Positions 50,765-61,197 of a stretch of DNA of 64,000 nucleotides are shown piece by piece. How positions within the stretch are numbered: the first letter of the stretch is position 1; every line of letters begins with the position of its first letter. The notes beneath the pieces are model-generated. The model searched no databases, had not been told where the DNA came from, and saw only the letters and a list, made by a program, of their open reading frames with translations. The position numbers and the translations under genes are program-made. This DNA is from Hyphomicrobiales bacterium (lineage in GTDB: Bacteria; Pseudomonadota; Alphaproteobacteria; SPJN01), in assembly GCA_006844605.1 (NCBI GenBank), contig SPJN01000007.1:43949-107948 (forward strand), written 5' to 3'.

Positions 50765-52045
50765 TTAGAGTGCAAACACCGTTCTGCCGCGCACTATGGT
50801 GCGGATTGTCCGGCCTTGCAAGCGGCGGCCATCAAACGGCGTATTCTTGGATTTGCTGTGTAATTTGTCAGCGTCCAGCACCCACGGGCTGTTCAGATCA
50901 ATCAGAACCAGATCGGCGGGGGCCCCCACCTCCATCCGGCCTTCTTCCAGCCCCAACAGTTCCGCAGGGCGGCTGGTTACAGCGCGTAGCACAGTTGGCA
51001 GATCTGCTTCACCTTTATGGACAAGTTCCAGCAGGATTGGCAGCAGGGTTTCAAGGCCGACGGCACCTGTGGCCGCTTCTTCAAAGGGTTGGCGCTTTTC
51101 TTCCTGATCGCGCGGGCAGTGGTTTGACACGACGACATCAATCGTGCCGTTGGCAATACCTTCAACAAGGGCGCGGCGATCATCTTCTGACCGCAGCGGC
51201 GGCACCATGCGGAAGAATGTGCGGTATTCGCCAATATCAACTTCATTCAATGAAAGATGCGCAGCAGACACTCCACAGGATACCGGCAGGCCGCGTGATT
51301 TGGCATCGGCAATCCGGTCCAGTGCTGCGGCAGTGCTTAGTTGTGCGATATGGCAGCGCGCGCCCGTCAGTTCAATCAGGCTCAAGTCACGATTGACGCC
51401 CATTACTTCGGCCATCACGGGGCTGGCAGGCAGGCCAAGACGGGTCGCCATCTCCCCCTCATTCACAAGGCCGGGGCCGCCAAGGTCGGGGTCTTCGGCA
51501 TGGGTCACCAACAGCGCACCCAGATGATCTGCATAGGATAGGGCGCGGCGCAATACGCGGGCATTGCGGATCACTTCATCCCCATCAGTAAACGCAACGG
51601 CACCAGCATCTTGCATCAGGCCGATTTCGGCCATGGCTTTGCCTTCGAAATTTTTGGTGATGGCACCCATCACCTCGACCCGTGTGCGGTTAATCTTGCG
51701 CGCGCGACGGGCAATCATTTCCAGAATTGACACTTCATCAACTGGCGGATCAGTCGTGGGCATGACGATCATGGTGGTCACACCGCCAACGGCGGCTGCC
51801 AATGTGGCCGTTTCAATCGTTTCTTGATGTTCTGCGCCCGGTTCACCAACAAAGACACGCATGTCGATCAGGCCGGGGGCCAGGACATGTCCCTGACAGT
51901 CTATAACCTCTGCCCCTGAGGGTGCGGTGACGTCCGGGCCAAGGGCGCTGATAGCCTCACCCTCGGTCACAAGAGTGCCGGTGAAATCTTCGCCCGTTTT
52001 GGGGTTGATGATGCGGGCATTGATATAGGCGCGAACAGTGGTCAT
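50765..52045 (-). CDS. pyrC: Dihydroorotase-like protein, predicted inactive (PyrX type)
   Basis: A 426-residue amidohydrolase-fold protein, aligned with type I dihydroorotases throughout ([40 protein letters not shown]). The metal-binding His-x-His after LIDM is replaced: residues 63-65 read Arg-Val-Phe ([12 protein letters not shown]). The late TDHxPH motif reads SNHCPRD. This matches the non-catalytic chain PyrX that scaffolds aspartate carbamoyltransferase in Pseudomonas and many alphaproteobacteria. It overlaps pyrB by 4 bases. An active dihydroorotase should be elsewhere in the genome. The gene symbol follows common usage. Confidence 0.88.
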   Translation of the reverse strand: MTTVRAYINARIINPKTGEDFTGTLVTEGEAISALGPDVTAPSGAEVIDCQGHVLAPGLIDMRVFVGEPGAEHQETIETATLAAAVGGVTTMIVMPTTDPPVDEVSILEMIARRARKINRTRVEVMGAITKNFEGKAMAEIGLMQDAGAVAFTDGDEVIRNARVLRRALSYADHLGALLVTHAEDPDLGGPGLVNEGEMATRLGLPASPVMAEVMGVNRDLSLIELTGARCHIAQLSTAAALDRIADAKSRGLPVSCGVSAAHLSLNEVDIGEYRTFFRMVPPLRSEDDRRALVEGIANGTIDVVVSNHCPRDQEEKRQPFEEAATGAVGLETLLPILLELVHKGEADLPTVLRAVTSRPAELLGLEEGRMEVGAPADLVLIDLNSPWVLDADKLHSKSKNTPFDGRRLQGRTIRTIVRGRTVFAL

Positions 52046-53019
52046 GCGACACCTGCCGTTTCAGCGTCTGACAGGTTGCGGGTTAAAAGGTCAAGCACCG
52101 CCATGCGGACCGCAACCCCCATTTCCACCTGTTCCAAAATGGCAGACCGATGAATGTCATCGGCAACGGCGCTGTCAATTTCAACCCCACGGTTCATCGG
52201 CCCCGGATGCATGATCAAGGCATCGGGCTGGGCGACGGACAGCTTGTCATAATCAAGGCCGAACATGTGATAAAACTCCCGGGTGGAGGGGATGAAGGCA
52301 CCCTGCATCCGTTCGAGCTGTAGGCGCAGCATCATGACGATATCCACGTCCTTCAGGCCATCCTTCATATTGTGATGTACGGTAACGCCCATACGTTCAA
52401 TTCCCGGCGGCGTCAGTGTCGGCGGCGCAACCACGCGAACCTCAGCTCCCATGGTGTTCAGCAACAGAATGTTTGAACGGGCGACGCGGCTGTGGGCGAC
52501 ATCGCCACAAATGGCGACCTTCAGCCCTTCGATCCGGCCTTTGCGGCGACGGATGGTCAGCGCGTCCAGCAGCGCCTGTGTCGGGTGTTCGTGGCGGCCA
52601 TCGCCGGCATTGATGACAGAGCAATTGACCTTTTGTGCCAGCAAATTCACCGCACCCGATGAGCCGTGACGGACCACCAGCAAATCAGGGTGCATGGCGT
52701 TCAAGGTCATGGCGGTATCAAGCAGGGTTTCACCCTTTTTGATGGAGCTTGATTTGACCGACATATTGACCACATCGGCACCCAAACGTTTGCCAGCCAG
52801 TTCGAACGAGCTTTGCGTTCGTGTGGATGGTTCAAAGAACAGATTGATCTGCGTGCGCCCGCGCAAGGTGGCGGTTTTTTTGTCGGCCTGACGGTTCAGT
52901 TCGACATAATGGTCTGATAGATCAAGGATGGTGGAAATATCGGCGGGGGATAGGCCTTGAATGCCCAGCAGATGCTCCTGCGGCAGGCGAAGTTCAGGTA
53001 TGGGTCCCGGTGCGCTCAT
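52042..53019 (-). CDS. pyrB: Aspartate carbamoyltransferase catalytic subunit
   Basis: A 325-residue enzyme that joins carbamoyl phosphate and aspartate, the committed step of pyrimidine synthesis. The carbamoyl-phosphate loop [13 protein letters not shown] and the neighbouring [13 protein letters not shown] (catalytic Ser/Lys loop), [10 protein letters not shown] and [10 protein letters not shown] are intact. ATG 53019 is chosen with AGGA 9 bases upstream; the frame from 53058 lacks a ribosome site. It overlaps the pyrX-like gene, so the two products are probably made in a fixed ratio and form a dodecamer. Confidence 0.95.
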   Translation of the reverse strand: MSAPGPIPELRLPQEHLLGIQGLSPADISTILDLSDHYVELNRQADKKTATLRGRTQINLFFEPSTRTQSSFELAGKRLGADVVNMSVKSSSIKKGETLLDTAMTLNAMHPDLLVVRHGSSGAVNLLAQKVNCSVINAGDGRHEHPTQALLDALTIRRRKGRIEGLKVAICGDVAHSRVARSNILLLNTMGAEVRVVAPPTLTPPGIERMGVTVHHNMKDGLKDVDIVMMLRLQLERMQGAFIPSTREFYHMFGLDYDKLSVAQPDALIMHPGPMNRGVEIDSAVADDIHRSAILEQVEMGVAVRMAVLDLLTRNLSDAETAGVA

Positions 53020-53070
53020 TAAAGTCAGTCCTATATGCCCAAATGCTTGAGTCTGCAAGATAGTTTATCG

Positions 53071-54000
53071 CTACATGCCAACATATCGCAGAGTGTAATC
53101 CAGAATTGCCGGCATTGTTATGATGGAAATCAGGGTGCCGACTGTGATCAGGGCCGCCATTAAACGGGCGTCACCACCCAGTTGCTGCGCCAGAATATAT
53201 GATGATGTGGCCCCCGGCACCGCCGTACAAACGATCCCAACCACAAAGGTTTCACCGGTAACGCCCATATAGGTCATGCCGATAGCAGCCAATAAGGGCA
53301 TTCCGAACAGCTTCAACACAGTAGTCAGGACGATTAGGCCAATATCACCCTTGATCCCTTCGAAATAAAGCCCGGCACCGATAGCAATCAACCCGATTGA
53401 GATTGAGGCATCCGACAAAATATCCAGCAATCCAATGGCCGGTTGCCACAACCCAATGCCGCTTAGATTTAGGCCCGTGCCGACGGCGCAGGCGATCAAA
53501 AGCGGGTTTTTCAGCAGCAACATGCCCAATTGGGGCAGGGAGGGCGCCTGCCCGGATGAGGCAGCGACAATCGTCACGGATAAAATATTGGCGACAGGCA
53601 CCATAAAGCCCAAGGCAATGGCAGCGAGTGTTAGGCCGCTATCGCCCAACATGGCGGCAATAATGCCCAATGCGATGAAGCCATTCCAGCGCACCGCCCC
53701 TTGTACAACAGAAGAATATTTTGGCCCCGGCACGCCAAACAGTTTGGGCAGGGGCAGCAGGATCAACGCCATCACAAGTTGGGAGCCGACAAGCGATAGG
53801 CCCAACCCCATAATAAGGTCAGGCTGGTTCAGGTCAGCCCGCAGCAGATTGCTGGTGATCATGGCGGGGTAAAGAATGAAATAGCAAAGCTTGTTGACCG
53901 GGCCCCACATGTCATTGCCCGGAAACCCGCTTTCGCGCATGGCGAGGCCAAGGAAAATCAGCGCAAAAACCGGCAGTAGAACGCCAAAAATATCAGCCAT
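53071..54000 (-). CDS. AEC-family permease (auxin efflux carrier-like)
   Basis: A 309-residue integral membrane protein with about ten helices arranged as two inverted repeats of five. It has the AEC-type start VLLPVFALIFLGLAMRE and the broken-helix motif in VCTAVPGATSSYILAQQLGGD (quoted in part). Bacterial members transport malate, malonate or other organic acids; the substrate is unknown. One base separates the ruvX stop from its start. The pyrB gene follows, so it could travel in the same transcript. Confidence 0.9.
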   Translation of the reverse strand: MADIFGVLLPVFALIFLGLAMRESGFPGNDMWGPVNKLCYFILYPAMITSNLLRADLNQPDLIMGLGLSLVGSQLVMALILLPLPKLFGVPGPKYSSVVQGAVRWNGFIALGIIAAMLGDSGLTLAAIALGFMVPVANILSVTIVAASSGQAPSLPQLGMLLLKNPLLIACAVGTGLNLSGIGLWQPAIGLLDILSDASISIGLIAIGAGLYFEGIKGDIGLIVLTTVLKLFGMPLLAAIGMTYMGVTGETFVVGIVCTAVPGATSSYILAQQLGGDARLMAALITVGTLISIITMPAILDYTLRYVGM

Positions 54001-54001
54001 A

Positions 54002-54511
54002 TCAGTCGTTTATGGCCTCAAGCTCATTCATTTTGTCTTCGTAAAGCAGATCAAGGGCCGCCTGCAAGAAGAAGCTGGCGGCCATTTTATCCACCACCTC
54101 GGCGCGGCGGGCGCGGCTGGTATCAGCCTCAATCAATGTCCGCTCAACCGCAGCGGTTGACAGGCGCTCATCCATGAACAGGACCGGAATGCCCGGTTCC
54201 AGCTTTTCCAGATTGCGGGCAAATTCACGTGCCGATTGCGCGGACGGGCCTTCCTTGCCGCTCATCTCAAGCGGGAGGCCGATGACCAGACCGCCAACGT
54301 TTTGCTTCTCCATCAGCTCAAGAATTTCCTTGGCTGTTGCGGTGAATTTGCGGCGGTTGACGGTAGTCATGGGGCTGGCAATCGTCAGTGCCACGTCTGA
54401 CAGGGCGACGCCGATATTCTTGGTGCCCATATCAAGGCCCATCAGCCGTTGCCCGGCGCCAATCCTGCGACGAAACAGTTTGCGTTGCTTTGTGGGGTCT
54501 GTCTTGCTCAT
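54002..54511 (-). CDS. ruvX: Putative pre-16S rRNA nuclease / Holliday junction resolvase-like RuvX (YqgF)
   Basis: A 169-residue RNase H-fold protein with LMGLDMGTKNIGVALSD (first Asp), GLVIGLPLEMSGKEG and FMDERLSTAAVE (further acidic residues). YqgF processes the 5' end of 16S rRNA in E. coli and was first called a Holliday junction resolvase. ATG 54511 is used; the GTG at 54520 is possible. It heads the minus-strand block. The gatCAB operon, commonly its direct neighbour in Alphaproteobacteria, is separated here by a methyltransferase gene. Confidence 0.92.
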   Translation of the reverse strand: MSKTDPTKQRKLFRRRIGAGQRLMGLDMGTKNIGVALSDVALTIASPMTTVNRRKFTATAKEILELMEKQNVGGLVIGLPLEMSGKEGPSAQSAREFARNLEKLEPGIPVLFMDERLSTAAVERTLIEADTSRARRAEVVDKMAASFFLQAALDLLYEDKMNELEAIND

Positions 54512-54661
54512 CAATCTCACGAATGGTAGGTTCCGCCCGAATTTACGGGCCTTTGAGTCTGTTTACCTGATCGATGTCGTTTCTCAAAATTGAAATTAGA
54601 GAAGCTGTCAATTTGCAGCATAATTCCGATTTTGAAGTTATCGCGTTACCGGAGCTTGAAA

Positions 54662-55492
54662 ATGAGCCTAGTTAAGAGGGCGGTTAACTCATTGCGCAGA
54701 AGGCTTGGCCTGAAAAAGCCACCCAAGTTCAATCCCGATTTGCCTTTTGGCACCGAAATCAAGGCATCGAAAGATGAGTATTTGGCTTTGGCCGCTGAAT
54801 TGAGGGGAAAGTCATATCCCAAAATTGACGCGTTTCTGGCAAATTATGCCCACCAGATTGATGAGGCATGGATGCATGACCTTGCCCTACATACGCAGGT
54901 TTGTGTGAAGGTTTCGCCATTGAACATCCAGCATGGTCGTTTGCTGTACAGTGTTCTGCGGCGGCAGGTTGACGACAACCCAAGTGTTGAGGCATTCAAT
55001 ATTTTGGAAACAGGGACATCTCGCGGGTTTTCAGCTGTTCTTATGGCAAAGGCGCTGCAGGACGGTGGTAAACAAGGGCGTATTGTGACGCTAGATCAAA
55101 TAGGTCACAACAATAGTCATTTATGGAATTGCATCGACGATCATGATGGCCCTAAAACCCGGGCGCAGCTTTTGTCGTCGTGGCCAGATCAAGCCGAGAT
55201 GATTTGTTTTTTGGGCGGTAACACCCGTGAAATCATGCCGAAAATTGGCATGTCCAGGATTCACTTTGCATTTCTTGATGGTGCGCATCATTACGAAGAT
55301 GTTATTGCGGAATTCAATTATGTCGCCGCGCGACAGAAGACTGGCGACACCATCTTTTACGATGATGTGACAAAGACACTATTCCCTGAAATTTACCGCG
55401 CTGTGAAAGAGATCGAGGCGCTTGGTGATTACGAAGTCACCTATCTTCATTCCAGCACTAATCGTGGGTATGCGGTGGGTATTCGGAAATAG
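54662..55492 (+). CDS. Class I SAM-dependent methyltransferase (Methyltransf_24-like)
   Basis: A 276-residue protein with a Rossmann SAM-binding fold. Motif I is NILETGTSRGFSAVLMAK. RIVTLDQIGHN is the acidic second strand and IHFAFLDGAHHYEDV the catalytic metal-type segment, as in Methyltransf_24/cephalosporin hydroxylase-like proteins that act on sugars or O-antigen. ATG 54662 has GGAG at 8 bases. Codon and base use is more AT-rich than its neighbours. It sits between ruvX and gatC, which are adjacent in many relatives, so it looks like an insertion, possibly for glycan methylation. Confidence 0.78.
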   Translation: MSLVKRAVNSLRRRLGLKKPPKFNPDLPFGTEIKASKDEYLALAAELRGKSYPKIDAFLANYAHQIDEAWMHDLALHTQVCVKVSPLNIQHGRLLYSVLRRQVDDNPSVEAFNILETGTSRGFSAVLMAKALQDGGKQGRIVTLDQIGHNNSHLWNCIDDHDGPKTRAQLLSSWPDQAEMICFLGGNTREIMPKIGMSRIHFAFLDGAHHYEDVIAEFNYVAARQKTGDTIFYDDVTKTLFPEIYRAVKEIEALGDYEVTYLHSSTNRGYAVGIRK

Positions 55493-55589
55493 CAAACTTG
55501 GCTTTGCTTGTATTTTGTGACGACGCCATTTTGATCACCTGTCAGGTTAGAGATGGCCAAATTTAAGATTATGATTTCAAAGGACCACT

Positions 55590-55877
55590 ATGTCTGTTGA
55601 TAAAGAGACTGTCCGGAACATCGCGCGGTTGGCCCGAATCCGGGTCGACGAAGACGCGCTTGAACCGCTGGCAAAAGAACTTTCGACCATCCTGACCTTT
55701 GTGGAGCAGCTTGACGCTGTGAACACCGACGGTGTGGAGCCGCAGGCCGGTGGCCGCACCATGGCGCTGCAACAACGCGCAGATGAAGTGACGGCGGGTG
55801 GCTATCCCGAAAAAGTGACAGGCAATGCCCCCAAGTCGGAGCATAATTTCTTTGCCGTCCCGAAAGTGGTGGAGTAG
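55590..55877 (+). CDS. gatC: Asp-tRNA(Asn)/Glu-tRNA(Gln) amidotransferase subunit C
   Basis: A 95-residue subunit that wraps around GatA and GatB and stabilises the amidotransferase. The start [20 protein letters not shown] and the conserved Leu/Asp/Thr-rich stretch [19 protein letters not shown] are diagnostic. GatCAB amidates Glu-tRNA(Gln) (and Asp-tRNA(Asn)) in bacteria lacking one of the direct synthetases. It is first in gatCAB; gatA follows after 5 bases. Confidence 0.95.
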   Translation: MSVDKETVRNIARLARIRVDEDALEPLAKELSTILTFVEQLDAVNTDGVEPQAGGRTMALQQRADEVTAGGYPEKVTGNAPKSEHNFFAVPKVVE

Positions 55878-55882
55878 GCGCA

Positions 55883-57367
55883 ATGGTTGATACAACACTG
55901 ACATCATTGGGGCTGGTTGAAGCTCGTGACGCGCTCGACAAAAAAGAAATCTCTGCTGTTGAGCTGACGGACGCCTATATCACGGCCATGGAAAAGGGCC
56001 GGGGGCTGAACACCTATATTACGGAAACAACCGATCTGGCCCGTGAAGGGGCCAAGCGCGCCGACGAAAACCTCGCCAAGGGTGAGGGCAAGCCGCTTGA
56101 AGGGCTGCCGTTGGGCATCAAGGATCTGTACTGCACCGAAGGGGTGTTGACGACTGCGGCCAGCCATATTCTTGATGGCTACAAACCGCATTATGAATCA
56201 ACCGTATCCGCCAATTTGTGGCGTGACGGTGCCGTTATGTTGGGCAAGCTTAATCTCGATGAATTTGCGATGGGCTCGTCCAACGAAACCAGTTTTTATG
56301 GCACCGCCATCAACCCGTGGCGCCGGAACGGGGATGACACCCCGCTGGTTGCCGGTGGCTCCTCAGGCGGGTCATCAGCGGCTGTTGCCGCCGGGCTTTG
56401 CGCTGCGGCGACCGGAACCGATACCGGCGGGTCAATCCGCCAACCTGCCGCCCTGACCGGGATTGTTGGGATGAAACCCAGTTATGGCCGTTGCTCCCGC
56501 TGGGGCATCGTTGCCTTTGCCAGTTCACTTGATCAGGCCGGTCCCATGACACGGTCTGTTGCTGACGCCGCGCTGATGCTGCGGTCAATGGCCGGGCATG
56601 ACCCAATGGATTCCACCTCGGTTGATATTGAGGTGCCGGACTATACCGCCGAAGTCGGTGGGTCCGTGAAGGGTCTGCGTGTTGGTATTCCGAAGGAGTA
56701 TCGTGTGGACGGTATGCCGGCAGAGGTTGATGCCCTATGGCAGCAAGGCATTGATTGGCTGAAGGATGCCGGGGCTGAGATTGTCGAAATATCGCTTCCT
56801 CATACGCAATACGCCTTGCCAGCCTACTATATCGTTGCGCCAGCCGAAGCGTCGTCAAACCTTGCCCGTTATGATGGGGTCCGGTATGGCCTGCGCGAAG
56901 ACGGCAAAGACCTGATCGAGATGTATCAGAACACCCGTGCCGCCGGTTTCGGTGACGAGGTGAAACGCCGTGTACTGATCGGCACCTATGTGCTGTCAGC
57001 GGGTTATTACGACGCCTATTATCGTAAGGCACAGCAGGTCCGGACACTGATCGGACAGGATTTTGACACAGCCTTTGAAAGCGTTGACACGATTTTGGCA
57101 CCGACAACACCGACCGGTGCGTTTGGTGTTGGCGAGAAAGCCGATGATCCTGTCAGCATGTATTTGAATGACGTGTTTACCGTCCCTGCCAACTTGGCCG
57201 GTTTGCCTGCGATTTCAGTGCCCGCCGGGCTTGATTCGCAAGGGCTGCCGCTTGGTCTGCAATTGATCGGCAAGCATTTTGACGAGGCAACATTGTTCCG
57301 CGCTGCGTCCGCCATTGAAAGCGCCGCAGGATTTACGGCAAAACCGACTGTATGGTGGGAGGGCTGA
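55883..57367 (+). CDS. gatA: Asp-tRNA(Asn)/Glu-tRNA(Gln) amidotransferase subunit A
   Basis: A 494-residue amidase-signature enzyme that releases ammonia from glutamine. The Ser-cisSer-Lys triad is in [10 protein letters not shown] (Lys) and [15 protein letters not shown], with [14 protein letters not shown] completing it. Length is normal for GatA (about 485). The ammonia passes to GatB through a channel. The gene lies between gatC and gatB, and its end abuts the gatB ribosome site. Confidence 0.97.
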   Translation: MVDTTLTSLGLVEARDALDKKEISAVELTDAYITAMEKGRGLNTYITETTDLAREGAKRADENLAKGEGKPLEGLPLGIKDLYCTEGVLTTAASHILDGYKPHYESTVSANLWRDGAVMLGKLNLDEFAMGSSNETSFYGTAINPWRRNGDDTPLVAGGSSGGSSAAVAAGLCAAATGTDTGGSIRQPAALTGIVGMKPSYGRCSRWGIVAFASSLDQAGPMTRSVADAALMLRSMAGHDPMDSTSVDIEVPDYTAEVGGSVKGLRVGIPKEYRVDGMPAEVDALWQQGIDWLKDAGAEIVEISLPHTQYALPAYYIVAPAEASSNLARYDGVRYGLREDGKDLIEMYQNTRAAGFGDEVKRRVLIGTYVLSAGYYDAYYRKAQQVRTLIGQDFDTAFESVDTILAPTTPTGAFGVGEKADDPVSMYLNDVFTVPANLAGLPAISVPAGLDSQGLPLGLQLIGKHFDEATLFRAASAIESAAGFTAKPTVWWEG

Positions 57368-57369
57368 GC

Positions 57370-58854
57370 ATGACTGAGAAACTCGAAAGCACAGCAAAGG
57401 GCACCATCATCGAAGGGATGACTGGTCCGTGGGAATTGATCATCGGGCTTGAGGTTCACGCCCAGGTCAATTCAAACTCAAAATTGTTTTCAGGTGCCGC
57501 AACCGATTTCGGTTCCGACCCAAATACACAGGTGTCTTTGGTTGACGCAGCACTGCCTGGCATGTTGCCGGTTATCAATGAATATTGTGTGGAGCAGGCG
57601 GTTCGTACCGGTCTTGGCCTAAAGGCCCAAATCAACAAGGAAAGCGTGTTCGCCCGCAAAAATTATTTCTATGCTGACCTGCCGCAGGGCTATCAGATCA
57701 GCCAGTTCGACAAGCCGATTGTTGGCCGCGGGCAGGTAATTGTTGATCTGAAGAATGGCACACGCCGGATCGTTGGCATTGAACGGCTGCATCTTGAACA
57801 GGATGCAGGCAAATCCATGCATGATCAACATCCCAGCCTGACCTATGTTGACCTGAACCGGTCAGGTGTCGCGCTGATGGAGATCGTGTCAGACCCGGAT
57901 ATTCGGTCCGCCGAAGAAGCCGCAGCCTATGTCGAAAAGCTGCGGACCATTCTGGTTTATCTTGGCACGTGTGATGGTGTGATGGCGCGCGGGTCAATGC
58001 GTGCCGACGTTAATGTTTCTGTCCGTCGTCCGGGTGAAGAACTTGGCACACGTGCTGAAATCAAGAACGTCAACTCCCTACGCTTTATGCGTCAGGCGAT
58101 TGAGTTTGAGGCCCAGCGTCAAATTGATATTCTCGAAGACGGTGGCTCCATCGTTCAGGAAACTCGCTTATTTGATGCTAGCAAGGGTGAAACACGGTCC
58201 ATGCGGTCAAAGGAAAACGCGCATGATTACCGTTATTTCCCTGACCCAGATCTGCCGCCGCTGATTTTGGACGATGGCATGATCGAACGGATCAAGGCCA
58301 CCTTGCCGGAGCTGCCTGACGAAAAGAAGGCACGTTTTGAAAATGATTATGGGCTTAGTGCCTATGACGCCGGTGTGCTGGTCGCTGATCAGGAGACCGC
58401 TGCCTATTACGAAAATGTGGCATCGGCATCTGATCCCAAATTGGCTGCCAACTGGATCATCACAGAATTGTTTGGCCGTTTAAACAAGTCTGAAAAGACG
58501 ATCACAGACTCGCCGATCAGCGCCGCAAATTTGGGCAAGCTGGTTGGCCTGATCAAAGACAACACAATTTCGGGGCGTATCGCCAAGGATGTGTTTGAGA
58601 TCATGTTCAATGAAGGCGGCGATCCTGAACAGATTGTTGAGGATAAGGGCCTGAAGCAGGTAACCGACACGGGTGAGATTGAAGGTTTTGCCGATCAGGT
58701 GATCGCCGACAACCCCGAAAAGGTTGCTGAATATAAGGGCGGCAAGGACAAGCTGCTTGGCTGGTTTGTTGGTCAGTTGATGAAGGCGTCACGTGGGAAG
58801 GCAAATCCACAAATGGCGAACGAGTTGCTGAAAAAGAAACTGGACGAGCTGTGA
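57370..58854 (+). CDS. gatB: Asp-tRNA(Asn)/Glu-tRNA(Gln) amidotransferase subunit B
   Basis: A 494-residue kinase-like subunit that activates the Glu/Asp on mischarged t[41 protein letters not shown] and [12 protein letters not shown] are conserved cradle motifs. The C-terminal YqeY-like tail domain (about 350-494) contacts tRNA. ATG 57370 with GGGAGGG just before it is preferred over 57352, which would overlap gatA. This completes the gatCAB operon. Confidence 0.97.
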   Translation: MTEKLESTAKGTIIEGMTGPWELIIGLEVHAQVNSNSKLFSGAATDFGSDPNTQVSLVDAALPGMLPVINEYCVEQAVRTGLGLKAQINKESVFARKNYFYADLPQGYQISQFDKPIVGRGQVIVDLKNGTRRIVGIERLHLEQDAGKSMHDQHPSLTYVDLNRSGVALMEIVSDPDIRSAEEAAAYVEKLRTILVYLGTCDGVMARGSMRADVNVSVRRPGEELGTRAEIKNVNSLRFMRQAIEFEAQRQIDILEDGGSIVQETRLFDASKGETRSMRSKENAHDYRYFPDPDLPPLILDDGMIERIKATLPELPDEKKARFENDYGLSAYDAGVLVADQETAAYYENVASASDPKLAANWIITELFGRLNKSEKTITDSPISAANLGKLVGLIKDNTISGRIAKDVFEIMFNEGGDPEQIVEDKGLKQVTDTGEIEGFADQVIADNPEKVAEYKGGKDKLLGWFVGQLMKASRGKANPQMANELLKKKLDEL

Positions 58855-58878
58855 CGATCGGTTGATGGGTAGCGCGCC

Positions 58879-60333
58879 GTGAGCAAAGTCCGTTCCGCCA
58901 TTGTCTGGAGTGCGATTGACACCTTCTGGCGGCAAGGGATGGCGTTTGCCATATCGGTTGTTCTGGCGCGGCTACTGACCCCCGAAGATTTCGGGACGGT
59001 CGCCTTACTTTCAGTATTTGTTGCTTTAGCTGGTGTGTTTGCTACCGCAGGCCTGACGCAGGCATTGATCCAAAAGAAAGCCATTACGATTGAGGACGAA
59101 TCCACGGTCTTTTGGTTCACTATGGCTGCTGGGGTTATCCTTGCCTTGATGCTGTGCGCTGCTGCGCCTTTTTTGGCTGCGGCCTATGACGTGCCAGTGC
59201 TGGAACCGCTGGGCTATGTTATGGCAGCAAACATTGTGCTGGCTGCAGCGGGGGCTGTGCAACAAACATTGATGACCCGGCGGTTGGACTTTCGTCTGTT
59301 AACACGCATTGGGGTCGTTTCCACTGTGCTTGCCGGGGGCGTCGCCGTCTATTTCGCATGGATTGGCATGGGTGTCTGGGCCATTGGGGCACAGTCAATC
59401 ATTATCAATTTTGCGACCACTATCATGTTGTGGCTGTTTAACAGTTGGCGGCCAAAATTTATTTTCAGCGCAACCTCGTTCCGCAATTTGTTTGGTTATG
59501 GCGGCTATCTATTTGCCGCCAAGATACTTGATACGGGCTATCAGCGGGGTAGCGCGCTCCTAATCGGGACATTCTTCGGATTGCACCCTTTGGGTATTTA
59601 CCAACGGGCTTTGCGGACCCAAGAATTACCGGTCAATATGATTGCCCATCTAACCGCGCGTGTGATGTTCCCGGTGATGTCCGCGGTGAATGATGATCAT
59701 GACGAACTGCGCGCAATTGCCGGACAATTCACACGACAAATCATGTTTATTGCCGTCCCGATGATGATCGGTCTGGCGATTGTGTCTGATCTGTTCATTG
59801 CTGTCGTATTTGGTGACCAGTGGTTGCCTGCCGTACCTATCTTAAGTGTTTTGTGCCTTGCAGGGACCTTGTGGCCGTTGCATGTCGTGAACGTGAATCT
59901 ATTAAAATCCTTAGGACACAGTAAGCTGATTTTCAGAGTTGAAGTGATCAAGAAATCACTGGGCATTGCCTTTATCATTGGTGGCAGTGTTTTCGGTGTG
60001 ATGGGTATCGCGTGGGCGGCAGTTGCACTGGCAGTTGTGTCGATGCTGATTAATGGCCATTACAGTGCCAAGTTTTTGAACTTTGGTTTGTTTCGTCAAC
60101 TCGCCGAATGCGCGCCGACGATTGCCAGCAGTGCCATTATGGCGGCAAGCGTTTATCTGGTGCGTAACTTTTATGTATTGGACGGGCCGGTTGGGCTTGT
60201 CGTCTTTTCTGGCGTAGGTGTCGGGGCCTATCTGCTTTGCCAGATGATCTGGGGCCGTTCTATGATCATCGAAACCAAGCAAATGATTCTTGGTGGCGCG
60301 GCGCAAGCACCGGAACAACTTGCCAAAGATTAG
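58879..60333 (+). CDS. Lipopolysaccharide/oligosaccharide flippase (Wzx-like, MOP superfamily)
   Basis: A 484-residue protein with about 14 membrane helices. The start SAIVWSAIDTFWRQGMAFAI, ARLLTPEDFGTVALLSVFV, GLTQALIQKK and the middle RGSALLIGTFFGLHPLGIYQ are standard for PST-type polysaccharide exporters. They flip undecaprenyl-linked sugar units or teichuronic-like chains. GTG 58879 lies 24 bases after gatB. A GST and an acyltransferase follow, so a surface-glycan role fits, but no glycosyltransferase lies close by. Confidence 0.9.
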   Translation: MSKVRSAIVWSAIDTFWRQGMAFAISVVLARLLTPEDFGTVALLSVFVALAGVFATAGLTQALIQKKAITIEDESTVFWFTMAAGVILALMLCAAAPFLAAAYDVPVLEPLGYVMAANIVLAAAGAVQQTLMTRRLDFRLLTRIGVVSTVLAGGVAVYFAWIGMGVWAIGAQSIIINFATTIMLWLFNSWRPKFIFSATSFRNLFGYGGYLFAAKILDTGYQRGSALLIGTFFGLHPLGIYQRALRTQELPVNMIAHLTARVMFPVMSAVNDDHDELRAIAGQFTRQIMFIAVPMMIGLAIVSDLFIAVVFGDQWLPAVPILSVLCLAGTLWPLHVVNVNLLKSLGHSKLIFRVEVIKKSLGIAFIIGGSVFGVMGIAWAAVALAVVSMLINGHYSAKFLNFGLFRQLAECAPTIASSAIMAASVYLVRNFYVLDGPVGLVVFSGVGVGAYLLCQMIWGRSMIIETKQMILGGAAQAPEQLAKD

Positions 60334-60404
60334 CCATTTTCCTTGTGGCGCGCGTCTGATTTTGTAGGATGCAAGCATCAGCGTTTTAGTATGGCGAGGG
60401 CCCC

Positions 60405-61184
60405 GTGGTCGAAAAAAAATCCAAGAAGAAAAAACAGGCAAAATCTGTTGAGCAGACAGCACCGATTGATTTGCATTTCTGGCCCACACCAAATGGGTGG
60501 AAGGTCTCTATCTTTCTGGAGGAGGCGAAGGTTCCCTATAACCTGATCCCGGTAAATATCGGGGCGGGCGAACAGTTCACCAAACGCTTCATCAAATTGT
60601 CACCCAATAATCGTATGCCCGCAATCGTTGACCCCGAAGGGCCTGATGGCAAGCCGATCCGCATTTTTGAAAGCGGCGCGATTTTGCAGTATCTGGGGCG
60701 CAAGTTCGACAGGTTCTACCCGGAAGATGTACGTAAACGGGTTGAGGTTGACCAGTGGCTGATGTGGCAGATGGGCGGTCTTGGTCCCATGGCAGGGCAA
60801 ACCCATCATTTCCGCAACTATGCTGCGCGCAAAATCAAATATGCGATTGATCGGTATACGAACGAAACCAATCGTCTTTATGGCGTTTTGAACCATCGAT
60901 TGCGCAATCGCAATTATGTTGCCGGGTCATATTCAATTGCTGATATGGCCATTTGGCCTTGGGTCTTGCCCTATAAGAATCAGGGGCAGGATTTGGATGA
61001 ATTTCCCCATGTAAAAGATTGGCATGAACGGATGTCAAACCGTCCGGCGGTGCGGCGCGCCATTGAAAATGGTCTGGCTCTGCGTGAGGAAATCTCGCAA
61101 TTGCCACGTGCCGCCCAATCACGTCGCCGTACTGTCCTGTTTGGGCAAAGGGCCATCAATTACGACGATCTGCCTGACAAGTGA
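60405..61184 (+). CDS. Glutathione S-transferase family protein (YfcG/YghU-like)
   Basis: A 259-residue GST of the nu/YghU type with a Lys-rich N-terminal extension (about 20 residues). The thioredoxin-like domain is DLHFWPTPNGWKVSIFLEEA with the Asn-Gly of the YghU/YfcG family, then NNRMPAIVD and FESGAILQYLGRK. The helical C-domain includes YSIADMAIWPWV. Such GSTs bind two glutathiones or GSSG and act as disulfide reductases. GTG 60405 is preceded by GAGGG. The gene sits between the flippase and the acyltransferase on the same strand. Confidence 0.9.
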   Translation: MVEKKSKKKKQAKSVEQTAPIDLHFWPTPNGWKVSIFLEEAKVPYNLIPVNIGAGEQFTKRFIKLSPNNRMPAIVDPEGPDGKPIRIFESGAILQYLGRKFDRFYPEDVRKRVEVDQWLMWQMGGLGPMAGQTHHFRNYAARKIKYAIDRYTNETNRLYGVLNHRLRNRNYVAGSYSIADMAIWPWVLPYKNQGQDLDEFPHVKDWHERMSNRPAVRRAIENGLALREEISQLPRAAQSRRRTVLFGQRAINYDDLPDK

Positions 61185-61197
61185 TAAGGACCATTGA

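Noticed and set aside
58856..58879. Full copy of the 57-bp repeat after gatB
   Set aside because: Only about 19 of 24 bases match a part of the unit, so it is mentioned in a finding but not annotated as a copy.
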